Positions 51,612 to 62,597 of a DNA stretch of 64,000 nt are shown in pieces. The notes beneath the pieces are model-generated. The model saw nothing but the letters and a program-made list of their open reading frames with translations, was not told where the DNA came from and made no database searches. The DNA lies in NCBI GenBank assembly GCA_029776255.1, contig JAKOTN010000003.1:1-64000 (forward strand). The letters are read 5' to 3'. A program made the translations under genes and the position numbers. Each line of letters begins with the position of its first letter. The stretch's first letter is position 1. This DNA comes from Pseudomonadota bacterium (GTDB taxonomy: Bacteria > Pseudomonadota > Gammaproteobacteria > Burkholderiales > Rhodocyclaceae).

Positions 51612-51650
51612 AAAAAACGGCTTGGCTGCCTGCGGCGCCAAGCCGTTTTT
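51612..51650. terminator. Bidirectional terminator between folE2 and rplS
   Basis: ACGGCTTGGC (51617-51626) and GCCAAGCCGT (51637-51646) form a perfect 10-bp stem. It is flanked by A6 on the left and T5 on the right, so it works in both directions for the convergent genes. Confidence 0.85.
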
Positions 51651-51669
51651 CGTTGACCGCGCGGCGCGT

Positions 51670-52035
51670 TCAGCGCTGCTTGCGAACCAGCTTTTCCTTG
51701 ATCCGCGCCGACTTGCCCGAGCGCTCGCGCAAGTAGTAAAGCTTGGCCCGGCGCACATCGCCGCGCCGTTTGACTTCAATCGACGCCACTAACGGCGAAT
51801 AGGTCTGGAAAGTACGCTCGACACCTTCTCCGGACGAAACCTTGCGGACGATAAAGCTGGAATTGAGACCGCGATTTCGCTTGGCGATAACCACCCCTTC
51901 ATATGCCTGCAGACGTTCGCGGGTACCTTCCTTGACCTTCACCTGCACCACCACCGTGTCGCCAGGCGCGAACGAGGGAATGACTTTGCCCAGACGGGCG
52001 ACTTCTTCTTGCTCCAGTTGCTCGATCAGATTCAT
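51670..52035 (-). CDS. rplS: 50S ribosomal protein L19
   Basis: 121 aa. L19 pattern: [20 protein letters not shown], then [17 protein letters not shown] and [17 protein letters not shown]. Start MNLIEQLEQ (52035) has GGAG 9 bases upstream. Last gene of the rpsP-rimM-trmD-rplS operon on the minus strand, ending at the bidirectional terminator. Confidence 0.95.
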   Translation of the reverse strand: MNLIEQLEQEEVARLGKVIPSFAPGDTVVVQVKVKEGTRERLQAYEGVVIAKRNRGLNSSFIVRKVSSGEGVERTFQTYSPLVASIEVKRRGDVRRAKLYYLRERSGKSARIKEKLVRKQR

Positions 52036-52058
52036 CTTATAAACTCCATTCATGCGAT

Positions 52059-52865
52059 TCACGCTTTATTTTCCTGACCGCATTGCTCCTGAAACTGCAC
52101 CAGGAGTTGCGTTTCCGATTTGGACAAGGTTCGCCCCGCCAATAGCTCGGGACGTCGCCGCCATGTTCGACCCAGCGCCTGCTGCAAACGCCAGCGTCGT
52201 ATTTCCTCGTGGTGACCGGAAAGCAGGACCTCCGGCACTCGCCAACCGTCGTGCTCCTCCGGACGCGTGTAGTGCGGACAATCCAGCAAACCAGCCACGA
52301 ACGAATCCTGTTGTGCCGAATCGGCATCGTTCAATACACCGGGCAACTGCCTGACAACCGCGTCCAGCAGTGCCATCGCCGGAATTTCGCCCCCCGACAG
52401 AACGAAATCGCCAATCGAAATTTCCTCATCGACACAGCGTCCGATCAGCCGCTCGTCGATTCCTTCATAACGCCCGCAGACCAGCACCATGGCCTCATCC
52501 GCCTGCGCCAGCCGCATCACTCGCCGATGCGTCAGCACCGCGCCTTGCGGCGAGAGGCAAATCACCCGGCTAACCGCTACGCCAGCCGCCAGCTGTCGAG
52601 CTTTCGCCGCCTTGATCGCCGCTTCCAGCGGTCCCGGCATCATCACCATCCCCGGCCCACCGCCATACGGCCGGTCGTCGACGGTGCGGTGCCTGTCGGT
52701 GGTGAAATCGCGCGGATTCCAGCAATGCAAATCCCAGCGTCCCTCGTCCAAGGCCCGGCGACTGATTCCCGACTGCGTCACAGCGGCAAACATCTCGGGA
52801 AACAAGGTCACCACGTCAACGACCAATGGCCGCCGCACCGACAACCCGGCCTCCGAGCCCATCAC
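52059..52865 (-). CDS. trmD: tRNA (guanine-N1)-methyltransferase
   Basis: 268 aa. SPOUT-class enzyme methylating G37 of tRNAs. The trefoil-knot region [11 protein letters not shown] and [11 protein letters not shown] are conserved, as is [18 protein letters not shown]. The N-terminal extension [13 protein letters not shown] is a little longer than usual, and the true start may be later. The gene is 23 bases upstream of rplS in the ribosomal operon. Confidence 0.94.
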   Translation of the reverse strand: MMGSEAGLSVRRPLVVDVVTLFPEMFAAVTQSGISRRALDEGRWDLHCWNPRDFTTDRHRTVDDRPYGGGPGMVMMPGPLEAAIKAAKARQLAAGVAVSRVICLSPQGAVLTHRRVMRLAQADEAMVLVCGRYEGIDERLIGRCVDEEISIGDFVLSGGEIPAMALLDAVVRQLPGVLNDADSAQQDSFVAGLLDCPHYTRPEEHDGWRVPEVLLSGHHEEIRRWRLQQALGRTWRRRPELLAGRTLSKSETQLLVQFQEQCGQENKA

Positions 52866-52889
52866 CAGACAATCAGCATCTGGGTTCGC

Positions 52890-53465
52890 TCACCAGTCGA
52901 CTTCCCAATCGACACGAATCCGACGCGCGGCCAAATCCACGTCAATCACCGTCGCCGCAACGAAAGGCAGCAGCCTTTCCGCCCCCCCATCGTCGCCGAC
53001 CCGCAAAACCGCATTCGCCGGCGTCTCGATCAGATCGAGAACGCGCCCCAGCGCTTGGCCTTGCGTATTGACCACGTCGAGGCCAAATAGATCGCCCCAG
53101 TAATACTCGCCGGCGACAGTCTCTGGCAAACACTCGCGTGGCACCCCAACCAGCAGACCTTGCATGCCCTCCGCCGCCGTTCGATCGGCGGCGCACGCCA
53201 GCCGAGCAACCAGAAAAGCATTTCGCGAGAGGCACTTGTTGACTTTTACCCGACGCCAAGACGCCGGAGAAGCCCCTTCTTGGCCGACCCACCAGTACGG
53301 CAAGCGCGCCCAACTCAACGGATCGTCGGCGTAAGGATAGACGCGCACCGCGCCCTGTATGCCATGCGGCCCGACGATTTTGCCAAGAACGACGATGTCG
53401 GCAATCTCGGCGGCGAGTTCCGCGACGGCGGTATCCGCTACCGCGGACAAGCCACTGTCAGGCAA
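52890..53465 (-). CDS. rimM: Ribosome maturation factor RimM
   Basis: 191 aa starting at TTG 53465. GKIVGPHGIQGAVRVYPYAD and the C-terminal PRC-barrel segment (VLDLIETPANAVLRV) identify RimM, which helps 30S assembly near S19. There is no clear ribosome binding site for the TTG; the conserved part begins at residue 22, so a later start is possible. It lies 12 bases downstream of rpsP. Confidence 0.92.
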   Translation of the reverse strand: MPDSGLSAVADTAVAELAAEIADIVVLGKIVGPHGIQGAVRVYPYADDPLSWARLPYWWVGQEGASPASWRRVKVNKCLSRNAFLVARLACAADRTAAEGMQGLLVGVPRECLPETVAGEYYWGDLFGLDVVNTQGQALGRVLDLIETPANAVLRVGDDGGAERLLPFVAATVIDVDLAARRIRVDWEVDW

Positions 53466-53477
53466 AGCTCACACTGC

Positions 53478-53729
53478 TCACACTGCCGCCTTGGCGGACT
53501 GCTTGAGCAAGCGCGCGACCGTGGACGAGGTCCGGGCACCCTGCTGCTGCCAGTAACCAAGGCGATCGGTCGCGACATGTAGGCCCTGCTCCTTACCGGA
53601 GGCCAAGGGATTGTAGAAACCGATGCGCTCGATAAAGCGACCGTCACGACGGGAGCGCGAATCGGTGACCACCATATTGTAGAAAGGGCGCTTTTTCGCG
53701 CCGCCACGGGCCAAACGGATAACAACCAT
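53478..53729 (-). CDS. rpsP: 30S ribosomal protein S16
   Basis: 83 aa. [20 protein letters not shown] and [12 protein letters not shown] are diagnostic of S16. First gene of the operon with rimM, trmD and rplS; an in-frame upstream extension is ignored. A TATAAT is 34-39 bases before the start. Confidence 0.95.
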   Translation of the reverse strand: MVVIRLARGGAKKRPFYNMVVTDSRSRRDGRFIERIGFYNPLASGKEQGLHVATDRLGYWQQQGARTSSTVARLLKQSAKAAV

Positions 53730-53762
53730 GACAGTCTCTTCCGAATCCAGAAAAAGGGGTGG

Positions 53763-53768
53763 ATTATA
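53763..53768 (-). promoter_or_regulatory. -10 element of the rpsP operon promoter
   Basis: Perfect TATAAT on the minus strand, preceded by a nine-T run and GC-rich DNA without a good -35 hexamer at 17 bases. The position fits a leader of about 27 bases for rpsP. Confidence 0.5.
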
Positions 53769-53911
53769 GCAAAAAAAAAGCGTCCGACGTGATCGCGAGA
53801 AAAGCAAGGGCGGGAACCCGGCGAATTCGGCTATCCGGATAGTCGAGCGCAGATCTTGGCGCCGAGGTACCGCCGATCGGCAATCGCGAATTCCCCCACC
53901 CAGCCAGCCGG

Positions 53912-55450
53912 TCAGAAGCTGTAGCGCAACTCCGTATAGACGCGGTCGCTATTGTCATAACGACCGAAGTAGCCCAGCGGTGGCCCCTTGAAAACATCGG
54001 CGCCAAACGCCAAACGCCAATTTTTTTCGAAATTCCAACTCGCGCGCGGACGCAACATCCAATCGCTCCGATTCAGGCTGGCTATCAACAAAACCTGCGC
54101 CTCGACCTTGTCGCCGAATTTGCGATTCAACAATACGCTGTAACCATTCTCATTCGTCGACTGAATGATATCCGGATGGCGATCGAAGAAATGACTCTGG
54201 AAGAACTGCAAATTGATCCGGGTGTCGGCAATCTCGTTGTAGTCCAGACCGACCACCCAGTTCAACGTGTCCTGCGGCACCACACCATCGGCATCGCTCA
54301 GGTTGGTCACCTGGTACTTCATCCCCTTGGTGTAAACCGCTTCGGCTTTGAAAACGACCGAGCCAAGGTCCTTCGCCAGCGTGGCGCCATACTGGGTGAT
54401 GCGGTCATGTTGGGCTTGATACACCACGGTCGGTTGTGGCGATTGAACGATTTCGCGATAAAAGGTCGGCGCGACGCTCATGCTGCGATAAGCGAAGGCC
54501 GCCACGTCCCAGCCGTCTCGCAATACCGATAACCGCAGCCCGTAATTGGTATTTGACAAGTTTCGCGACGGCGTCTTTTCGTTTCGGAACACCGTCGCCA
54601 CCCCCGCGGGCGCTGGCAAGGTGTAGTTAAAAAACTGCGAGCCGGGTTTGCCGATATCATCGTAAGAGGCAACCGGAATCCATAACAGTTCGGCGTGGAA
54701 GTCGTCCTTGAAGTACTCGGCTCTGGCGGCCCATTGCGGGATACGAAGAATCTCGAAATCGGGCAAAATGAACTGCCGCATGTCCTTGGCGGAAACCACA
54801 TCGCCAAACAGCAGGCCGACCATTTCACCCCAAACCACCTGCTGCCGACCGAGGCGGAAATCCCAGTCGCCCGCACCGATATCGAGATAGTTCTCGCGCG
54901 ATGTGACGTTGAAGCGCTGGTCATTCGCCACGGCCCGCGGATAATAATCGGCGAGACTGTATGTCGCGTCGTAATCGAAGCGCGCGCCCATCTTCCATTT
55001 CACCGCGCTACCGAGATCGCCTTGCGCCGTCAGGTCCGCACGAAACATCATCTCCGACCAATGTCGCGGTCGCGACGTGGTATAAGCCATGACATTTTCA
55101 ACGAATCCCTTGATGGCTCCACCTTGGCCACCGCCCGCCGCCTGCCCGCCCGACGAGGATTTCACCGATTGGTCGTCGAGGAACAAGGACTCCTTCGTGG
55201 CTGGCGGCGGTTCGGAATCGTTGTTTGGCTCGTCGTCATCGAACAGCGCATCACGACTCTTCGGCAGCGCATCGGTCGATTTCGCCGCCAGGACAGGCGC
55301 CATCGGTAACGGCGGCGCACCTGCGGCGGCGGGAAAAGTCGTCGGAAAATCGCCTCGCCCACTCGCTCCCGCATCGGCTACCGCGGACAACGGCAAACCA
55401 ACGATGGCGAATACGACAATGCCGCAAGATGCATTAGCCTTGAACTGCAT
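53912..55450 (-). CDS. DUF1302 family outer-membrane protein
   Basis: 512 aa with signal peptide ([20 protein letters not shown], cut after about residue 24, SAVADA). An acidic, Pro-rich linker (residues about 30-110) is followed by a beta-barrel pattern with alternating residues and C-terminal Phe (YTELRYSF), typical of outer-membrane barrels. Matches DUF1302, for example [17 protein letters not shown] lies 6-7 bases before ATG 55450. It overlaps the ATPase stop by 17 bases and is the downstream member of that pair. Confidence 0.85.
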   Translation of the reverse strand: MQFKANASCGIVVFAIVGLPLSAVADAGASGRGDFPTTFPAAAGAPPLPMAPVLAAKSTDALPKSRDALFDDDEPNNDSEPPPATKESLFLDDQSVKSSSGGQAAGGGQGGAIKGFVENVMAYTTSRPRHWSEMMFRADLTAQGDLGSAVKWKMGARFDYDATYSLADYYPRAVANDQRFNVTSRENYLDIGAGDWDFRLGRQQVVWGEMVGLLFGDVVSAKDMRQFILPDFEILRIPQWAARAEYFKDDFHAELLWIPVASYDDIGKPGSQFFNYTLPAPAGVATVFRNEKTPSRNLSNTNYGLRLSVLRDGWDVAAFAYRSMSVAPTFYREIVQSPQPTVVYQAQHDRITQYGATLAKDLGSVVFKAEAVYTKGMKYQVTNLSDADGVVPQDTLNWVVGLDYNEIADTRINLQFFQSHFFDRHPDIIQSTNENGYSVLLNRKFGDKVEAQVLLIASLNRSDWMLRPRASWNFEKNWRLAFGADVFKGPPLGYFGRYDNSDRVYTELRYSF

Positions 55451-56198
55451 TATTTTCTCCCTCGACGCTTTTTTCCACGGGCCGATGGCGCGCGAGCGAC
55501 CACTTGCTGTGCGAACGCACGCCCAGTAGCGACACCGCGCCATCTTCGACGCGGACCAGACGGTCGGCCTTGGCGATGACACGTTTGTCATGCGTGGAAA
55601 AAATGAAGGTCGTCTTGAACGCCCGATTGATCTTCTTCATCAAGAGAAGAATCTCCTCGCCCGTTTTGTGGTCGAGATTCGCCGTCGGCTCGTCGGCCAA
55701 CACAATCGACGGCCTGATCGCCAAGGCCCGCGCAATGGCCACGCGCTGGCGCTGACCGCCGCTCAACTGATTCGGCCGATGCTCGGCATAACGCGACAAA
55801 CCAACGATATCGAGAAAATACGCGACACGTTTCTGGCGCTCCTTGGGCGAAACGTCCTTGCGATGCAGCAGTGGATATTCGACATTCTCGGCGGCGGACA
55901 GTACCGGCAACAAATTGAAGGTCTGAAAAATAAAACCGATCGTCCGAGCACGCAAATCGGCGAGCTGATCCGGCGTTCTTCCGCTTACATCCTGATCGTT
56001 GATGTAAATTTTTCCACTGCTCGGTGTGTCTATGCAACCGATCAGATTCAGGAGCGTGGTTTTGCCACTGCCGGAAGGACCGGCGATCGCCAGAAAAACG
56101 CCGGGGTCGAACGATAGATTGATGTCTCTGAGTGCTTGGACTTTCTGCTCGCCAAGCAGATAATCCTTACAAACGTGCTCGATACGGACTACGCTCAT
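55434..56198 (-). CDS. ABC transporter ATPase (LolD/MacB type)
   Basis: 254 aa. Walker A GPSGSGKTT, Q-loop FIFQTFNLLPVL, signature LSGGQRQRVAIARAL, Walker B IVLADEPTANLD. The FQTFNLLP loop and LADEPTANLD are the LolD/MacB/FtsE-like subgroup, which energises FtsX-type permeases rather than classical importers. No FtsX permease is adjacent; the neighbours are DUF1302 and, divergently, a lipoprotein-sorting protein. The C-terminal 35 residues are a non-conserved tail. Confidence 0.9.
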   Translation of the reverse strand: MSVVRIEHVCKDYLLGEQKVQALRDINLSFDPGVFLAIAGPSGSGKTTLLNLIGCIDTPSSGKIYINDQDVSGRTPDQLADLRARTIGFIFQTFNLLPVLSAAENVEYPLLHRKDVSPKERQKRVAYFLDIVGLSRYAEHRPNQLSGGQRQRVAIARALAIRPSIVLADEPTANLDHKTGEEILLLMKKINRAFKTTFIFSTHDKRVIAKADRLVRVEDGAVSLLGVRSHSKWSLARHRPVEKSVEGENNAVQG

Positions 56199-56251
56199 TC
56201 GAAGGCACTTTCAACCAATTCGGTTTAGATCAGCACATTGGGGTGCAAGCT

Positions 56252-57055
56252 ATGGAAATCATGACGACCCGCCATTCTATTGTCAATACAACGCTGATAC
56301 TCATGGCAGTCGGCGTCAGCGTCTGTTTAACACCAGCAGCGGCGACGGCCGCCGAGGTCCCGCCGCCTGCGGCGACCGAAACAGCCGAAGCCAAGGCCAT
56401 CGTCGAGAAGGCCGATCAGGTGCGTTTTCCGTCCGACGGTTTCCAGGTCGACGTCACAATCACCACCACCGGCGCCAGCCAGAGCAACGAGGTGAGAAAA
56501 TACCGCGTGCTCGCCAAGGGGAACACCAATAGCGTGGTGATGGTCACCGAACCCGCCTCCGAGCGGGGTCAGATCATGCTGATGAAAGGTCGCGATCTAT
56601 GGATTTTCATGCCCGACGTCTCACAACCGATACGTCTCGCCCTCTCGCAGCGGTTGACGGGACAAGTGGCCAATGGCGATCTGGCCCGCGCGAACTTCGC
56701 CGCCGACTACGTTCCCAAGATTTTGCGTAGCGAAAAAATCGCCAACGACGATTATCACGTGCTCGAATTGACCGGCGTCGATCGTAGCGTCACCTATCAG
56801 CGCGTCCTTTATTGGGTGCGGGAAAAAGATTCCTGGCCTTACAAGGCCGAATTTTATTCGTTGTCGAATCGCTTGCTAAAAACCTGCAAATACGAGAATT
56901 TCAAACTGATGGAAGGCAAGAAACGGCCAACCCGCCTGGTGATGGAAGACGCGCTACGCGGCGGCGAACAATCGGTACTCGAATACGGCAACATGAAGTT
57001 GCGTGATCTGCCGGATAAGATTTTCACCAAGGATTACCTCAAAAAACTGGATTAA
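56252..57055 (+). CDS. Outer-membrane lipoprotein-sorting protein (LolA/LolB-like)
   Basis: 267 aa with signal peptide (ends about residue 37, ATAAE). The LolA-like beta fold contains VMVTEPASERGQIMLMKGRD and LWIFMPDVSQPIRL, followed by LVMEDALRGGEQSVLEY. This family accompanies the LolD-type ATPase, FtsX permease and DUF1302 proteins in many proteobacteria. Start ATG 56252 is used; ATG 56261 is also possible. It is divergent from the ATPase gene with a 53-base gap. Confidence 0.85.
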   Translation: MEIMTTRHSIVNTTLILMAVGVSVCLTPAAATAAEVPPPAATETAEAKAIVEKADQVRFPSDGFQVDVTITTTGASQSNEVRKYRVLAKGNTNSVVMVTEPASERGQIMLMKGRDLWIFMPDVSQPIRLALSQRLTGQVANGDLARANFAADYVPKILRSEKIANDDYHVLELTGVDRSVTYQRVLYWVREKDSWPYKAEFYSLSNRLLKTCKYENFKLMEGKKRPTRLVMEDALRGGEQSVLEYGNMKLRDLPDKIFTKDYLKKLD

Positions 57056-57190
57056 GCGACCCAGTGGAAGGTCTCTCGACCGGAGTCGGCGGCGGAATTC
57101 TCGTTTGTCGCGTCAAACCGGAAATACGTCGTCCGGCCGCTCAGCCACACAGATAATCGTCAACAGGCGCCGTTTTCCAACACGGCGCGA

Positions 57191-57221
57191 GCATCTGTTC
57201 ATGAAGGCAAGGAGCAGATGC
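57191..57221. repeat. Short inverted repeat upstream of the acyltransferase gene
   Basis: GCATCTG (57191-57197) and CAGATGC (57215-57221) with a 17-base spacer, in the 252-base gap before the acyltransferase. Could be an operator for a dimeric regulator or a leader hairpin; the evidence is weak. Confidence 0.3.
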
Positions 57222-57307
57222 CAAGCTCACTTCGTAGTACCATGCAAGGCGTATTGCTCTGGCGGCAGCACACGCCAAGACAGTTTCAACTTGCAGAGGA
57301 ATGAAGG

Positions 57308-58111
57308 ATGTTTCTTTCGAGCTTGACGGAACTGACGATGAGCCAAGGCTATCGCCGATTCTTCAACGTGGTGCCTGCGCTCTCGGAGGAACTCCGGGCG
57401 GAGAATTTTCGCATTCGTCACGAAGTCTATTGCCGCGAACTCAGTTTCGAGTCCTTGCGATCCAATGGAATGGAGACCGACGATTTCGACGCGCAGTCGC
57501 TGCACTGCCTGGTACGCTCGGTATCGTCTGGGCAATTCGTCGGTTGCGCCCGCCTGGTGTTGGTCGACCCGGACGATCCGCGACAATCCCGACTGCCCTT
57601 TGAAATCAGTTGCGATGCCGCTCTGGACAGGTCGATCATCGACCCGATGAAACTCGATCGTCGCCGTATTGCCGAAATCTCCCGTCTGGCGGTGATCGGC
57701 AATTACCGTCGGCGACAAAGCGACCAAGGAAAACCGTTCTCGATCGCCGAAGAAGACTTCAGCACCGAAAAAAGACCGCGCCAGCCCTATCTCGCGCTGG
57801 CCATCTATCTGTGCCTGATCGCCCTCGCCCGTCACTACGGCATCAGCACCCTGTTTGTGCTGACCGAGAGACGCCTGGCGCAAAACATCTCCCGCCTGGG
57901 CGTCAATGTCCGACAAATCGGAGGAGAAATCGAACACCGTGGCGCCCGGATTCCGTCGATGATCTCGGTGGATGAGATTATCGACGGCATGAATTTCATT
58001 ATCCGCGCGCTGTTCGAAATCATCTCTCGCGAAGTGAAGGAAGGACTTGATGCCGCAGGGGAAAACGCCGTCCGGGCCGGCCACCGTCCGATCTCCCGAC
58101 CCCCATCCTGA
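57308..58111 (+). CDS. PEP-CTERM/exosortase system-associated acyltransferase
   Basis: 267 aa. GNAT-like fold of the exosortase-associated acyltransferase family (TIGR03694 type): FFNVVPALSEELRAENFRI then RHEVYCRELSFES, and EISRLAVIGNYRRRQSDQ in the middle. Such genes occur only with exosortase/PEP-CTERM systems, so this genome probably sorts PEP-CTERM proteins such as the one at 220-885. It is similar to autoinducer-synthase folds, but the acyl donor and acceptor are unknown. GAGGAA lies 7 bases before ATG 57308. Confidence 0.85.
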   Translation: MFLSSLTELTMSQGYRRFFNVVPALSEELRAENFRIRHEVYCRELSFESLRSNGMETDDFDAQSLHCLVRSVSSGQFVGCARLVLVDPDDPRQSRLPFEISCDAALDRSIIDPMKLDRRRIAEISRLAVIGNYRRRQSDQGKPFSIAEEDFSTEKRPRQPYLALAIYLCLIALARHYGISTLFVLTERRLAQNISRLGVNVRQIGGEIEHRGARIPSMISVDEIIDGMNFIIRALFEIISREVKEGLDAAGENAVRAGHRPISRPPS

Positions 58112-58173
58112 CCCGCCATGTCTACTTCTCGCCGGCCACCGCGGGGAATAACCCGGCGTGACTGAACACCGCC

Positions 58174-60399
58174 ATGTACCATAATTTACCGGAATCGGTC
58201 CGTGATGCGATAAGCTCCGGGCGCTCCCTGTCGCCGCCCCAGATCGTTCTGCGCCTGGTGCAGATGGTCGATGCCGGAAACACGTCGATTGCCGATATCG
58301 CCCGCTTTGTCGAACTTGACCCAGGATTGTGCGTCAGGATTTTTACAGCGGCCAACACGCCTGCGCTCCGGCGCGGCAGACCGTTGCGGACCATTGAAGC
58401 CTGCCTGGAGTCCCTCGGCAACCGCCTGATTCGCGCCATCACCACCTCGCTGTCCGTGCAAAGCCTGCTCGACGAACGAGCGATGCAGCGCACGGTCGAC
58501 CTGTCCGCCTATTGGGCACACTCGCTGCTTGTCGCCGAACTGTCCCGCCGCATCGCCAAGGCATCCGGCTACCCGGATCCGGGGGACGCCTATCTGGCGG
58601 GCCTGCTGCATGATGTCGGACAACTGATTCTGATCTCCGCGCTAGGCGAACCTTATCTGCAAATATTAGCGGCTTGCGGCGAGGAAAACGCACTGGCTGA
58701 ACAGGAAACCCGGCACTTCGGCACCCACCACGGCGAAATCGGCACTTGGCTGGTGGACCAGTGGCAACTCGATTCGCCCTTTGCCGACGGGATTCTTTAT
58801 CACCACTTGCCAGCCGATCAAATTGCCAGCGCCACGGCGCTACCGCAAATGGTTTGGCTGGCGCATGCGCTGATCCACCCCCACGACGGGTCCGGCGAAT
58901 CGTCGGCGGTCGCCGCGCAGCTATTCCCCGACATCAGCGTCGCCCAGTTGAAAACGCTGCACGAGGAAGCCTTGCAACGGTTGTCGACGACGGCGGCGAA
59001 CCTGAGCATTGCGCTGACCGACGGCGCGAGTTCCCGAGGCGCCACTAGCCTGCCGAGAATTCGCCCCGTCCGAACAGCGGCCGAACCCGACCACTATGCC
59101 CGGCTCACGTCGATCGTCGGCAACAAAGCTCTTTTGCAAGCGCTGCAACAAGATCTTTTCGTGATCGAGGATCAGGACGAACTGTTGCTTGCCCTGCGGG
59201 AATCGGCGCGGATCCTTTTTGATCTCGGCTCGCTCACCATCGTGCTCTGCGACCCGCGCGACGGTCTGCTGAGCGGCCGGGGCGTACCAGGACAACTGCC
59301 TCTTTTCGCACAGATCAGCAAGCACCCGGATCAGTTCCCGGGCGTTGTCGCAACGGCGGCACGCAGTCAGCAGGTGTGCACCAGCTACGACCGGCAACCC
59401 ATCAGCCCGACACTTGCCGACCAGCAGTTTTCCCGGGCGCTCGCCAGCTCCGGCCTACTGTGCATTCCGATGATCGGCAACACCCGCACCGTCGGCTTCA
59501 TCGTCGCCGGACTGACCGCCACGCAGCACGCCCGCCTTTCTCGACGTCAGCCGGCACTGGCCAATTTCGGTCGAATCGCCGGCATCAGCCTGGACGACGG
59601 ACGCCAAGCGCAGGCGATTCGCGAACAGACGGAAGAAGCCGTGGCCGCACGCTTTACCGGTCAGACCAAGCGCATCGTCCATGAAGCCGGCAATCCGCTC
59701 GGCATTCTCAAGGGCTATCTGCGGATACTTGACGGCAAGTTGCCGAAAGAAACCGATGTTCGTCGCGAACTGTCGGTGCTGGCCGAAGAAATCGAACGCG
59801 TTTCCAACATCGTGCAGCGCATGAGCGAGATCCCGCAAGAGCGAGACGAACCGGGCACGCTGGACATCGGCGATCAGCTTCGCGAACTGTTGCTGCTCTA
59901 CCGCGGCGCCCTGTTCGACTCGCGAGGCATCACTATTGCAACCGTCTTTCCGACGGAAACTATCCAGGTCAATTGCGATCGCGACGGCATCAAACAGATC
60001 CTGCTCAATCTTTTGAAAAACGCCGCGGAGGCCCTCGTCCGCGGGCAGAACATCCGGCTGTCGCTGACCGGCGACCTCTTTCATCAAGGCAACCGTTATG
60101 CGGAATTGCGGATGGAAGACAACGGACCGGGCATGAGCGACGCCGCGATGAGCGTGCTGCATCGTCCAGCCGCCGACGGGCGTGGCGACGGCGGAACGCG
60201 CGGCCTCGGTCTGTCGATCGTCGGCACCCTGACGCGGCGGCTCGGCATCCCGGTCACCTGCCGTAGCCAGCCCGGCCAGGGAACAACCATTTCGCTGCTG
60301 CTACCGATGCGTGAACCGGCGGACGGAAGGAATCGGCGTGCGGCAGCGGCCGGCACTCCATCCACGATCTCGCAAGCCAACAATCAGGAACAGCGATGA
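58174..60399 (+). CDS. HDOD-domain sensor histidine kinase
   Basis: 741 aa. HDOD domain (about 15-210): YLAGLLHDVGQLILISALGE. A GAF-like domain (about 330-480) follows. The kinase has the phospho-acceptor region RIVHEAGNPLGILKGYL (His in HEAGNP) and an HATPase with NLLKNAAEAL and DNGPGM, then GLGLSIVGTLTRRLG. It is likely an atypical two-component sensor. Its stop overlaps the next start by 4 bases (ATGA), so the kinase and regulator form a pair. Confidence 0.9.
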   Translation: MYHNLPESVRDAISSGRSLSPPQIVLRLVQMVDAGNTSIADIARFVELDPGLCVRIFTAANTPALRRGRPLRTIEACLESLGNRLIRAITTSLSVQSLLDERAMQRTVDLSAYWAHSLLVAELSRRIAKASGYPDPGDAYLAGLLHDVGQLILISALGEPYLQILAACGEENALAEQETRHFGTHHGEIGTWLVDQWQLDSPFADGILYHHLPADQIASATALPQMVWLAHALIHPHDGSGESSAVAAQLFPDISVAQLKTLHEEALQRLSTTAANLSIALTDGASSRGATSLPRIRPVRTAAEPDHYARLTSIVGNKALLQALQQDLFVIEDQDELLLALRESARILFDLGSLTIVLCDPRDGLLSGRGVPGQLPLFAQISKHPDQFPGVVATAARSQQVCTSYDRQPISPTLADQQFSRALASSGLLCIPMIGNTRTVGFIVAGLTATQHARLSRRQPALANFGRIAGISLDDGRQAQAIREQTEEAVAARFTGQTKRIVHEAGNPLGILKGYLRILDGKLPKETDVRRELSVLAEEIERVSNIVQRMSEIPQERDEPGTLDIGDQLRELLLLYRGALFDSRGITIATVFPTETIQVNCDRDGIKQILLNLLKNAAEALVRGQNIRLSLTGDLFHQGNRYAELRMEDNGPGMSDAAMSVLHRPAADGRGDGGTRGLGLSIVGTLTRRLGIPVTCRSQPGQGTTISLLLPMREPADGRNRRAAAAGTPSTISQANNQEQR

Positions 60400-62593
60400 A
60401 GGCTTTGCCAAGCGTCGATCTTTCCCCGCAACTTCAAAAACTTAACGAATCTTCCAGCCACATCCTGATCGTCGATGACGAGAAGCGCATCCGGACCGCC
60501 TACCGCCACCTGCTGGCCGCCGCGGGGCGAACGATCATGGAGTGCGGCACCGGCACCGAAGCAATGCTTCGTCTTGAGCATCGCGATGTCGATATCGTGA
60601 TCCTCGACCTCGATCTGCCGGACGTCAACGGACTGGGGATCATGGAGTGGATGATTCTCAAGAAAATCCCGACCTCGGTGATCGTGTTCAGTGGCGACGA
60701 CTCCATCGATTCCGCCATTCGCGCACTGCGACACGGCGCTCTCGAATTCATTCGCAAGCAAGGCGATCCGCAGGAACTGCTCGATACCGTGGATCGGGTG
60801 CTGCGTCGGCGCCGAATCGAGCGCGAGCATGCTCTGATGACTGTTCAACTCGAACATTCCGAGCGCCTGCATCGCTTCCTGGTGGAACAATCGCCGGACA
60901 TCATCTACACCCTGGACAGGAGCGGCCGGTTTATTTTCGTCAACTGTCGCGTCCAGATTCTGCTTGGCTACAGCAGCGACGAACTTGTCGGTCAACACTA
61001 TGCCGCCATCGTCCACCCGGACGACATGGAGCATGCCCGTTATGCATTCAACGAAAGGCGGATCGGCGACCGCGCCAGCACCAACATCGAAATCCGCCTG
61101 CTCGCTAAAACAGCGGGGACTCGCCACGTCGAGAACCGTTCGATCGTCACCATCCTCTCGGCCCAAGGAATCTACACCTCCCGCGAAGGACCGAGCGCCA
61201 CCCACTTCCTCGGCACCTCCGGCGTCGTTCGCGACATCACCGATCGCAAGAAGGCCGAAGAAACCATCGCTTTCCAGGCCTTTCACGATTTGCTCACCGG
61301 TCTGCCAAACCGCATCCTGTTCAAGGACCGCCTCGGCATGACGCTCGCCCAGGCAAAAAGAACGCACAAAAGGGTCGGCGTGATGTTCATCGACATCGAC
61401 CGTTTCAAGCTGGTCAACGACACCTATGGCCACCATGAAGGCGATGAGTTGCTGAAATGCTTCGCGCAACGCGCCGCCAACTGCCTGCGTTCGGGCGACA
61501 CCCTGGCGCGGCAGGGCGGCGATGAATTCACCGTGCTGCTGCCTGACCTGACAACGATCGAAGACGCCACGACCATCGCCGCCAAAATGATTTCAGCGCT
61601 CAAGAAACCCTTCAAGATCGCCGGCGTCGACTTCTTCACCACCATCAGCATCGGTATCGCGCTGTATCCGGACGACGGAGAAACCCCGGAAGTGCTGTTG
61701 CGCAACGCCGATATCGCGATGTATCAGATCAAAGGACGCGGCAAGAACGGTTTCATCCAATACACCTCGCAAATGCACAACGGCCACTCCGTGCGCATCA
61801 CGCTGGAAAACGATCTGCGCGGCGCGCTGGAAAGCGGTGACCAATTCGAGCTCCGCTACCAACCGCAAATTTGCTACAACCGGCGCCTGACCTTGGGCAT
61901 GGAGGCGCTTTTGCGCTGGCATCATCCACGACACGGGTTGATGACGCCCGACGCCTTCATCCCGTTGGCCGAGGAAACCGGCATGATCGTCGACCTCAGC
62001 GACTGGGTGCTCGAACACGCCCTGCGCCAGTTGGCGAACTGGCGCCGCATGGGATTCAACCACTTGCAACTGGCGGTAAACGTCTCGCCCAAGGAGTTCG
62101 ACCGCAACGATCTACCGGAAAGGCTTGGCAGATGTCTTGGCACGCACGCCGTTCCGCCGGAAGCGCTCGAAATCGAGATCACCGAAAATCTGTTGATGAA
62201 CGACGCCGAAAAGAACATCGACCTGGTCAAGCAATTGCGCCAAAACGGCCTGCGGGTGTCCATCGACGATTTCGGCACGCGCTACTCGTCGCTGAACTAT
62301 CTCCGCCGCTTCCCCATCAACAGCATCAAGATCGACCAGTCTTTCGTCCGCGATCTAACGCCGTACAACCACAGTTCGACGTCGATCATTCACGCGATCA
62401 CCAGCATCGCCCGCAGTTTCGGATTGCGCACCCTGGCCGAGGGCGTCGAAACGGAAACGCAGCGGCGACTGCTCAGCGCCCTGGCCTGTGACGACATGCA
62501 AGGCTTTTTGTTCAGCAAACCCTTGACCGCCACGGCCTTCGAGGATTTTCTCAGGAACAGCGCCTTCCCGTCGCCCGGCAAATCGCTGATGCA

Positions 62594-62597
<4 letters not shown>
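60396..62597 (+). CDS. Response regulator with PAS, GGDEF and EAL domains
   Basis: 733 aa. Receiver domain (about 25-145) with acidic DDE and phospho-Asp in [13 protein letters not shown] domain (about 160-280) follows. The GGDEF domain has an intact [13 protein letters not shown]. The EAL domain has MEALLRW, then EITENLLM and [13 protein letters not shown]; the usual DDFGTGYSS is Arg-substituted. It may make or break c-di-GMP in response to the HDOD kinase encoded just upstream. The stop overlaps the uvrA stop by 3 bases. Confidence 0.92.
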
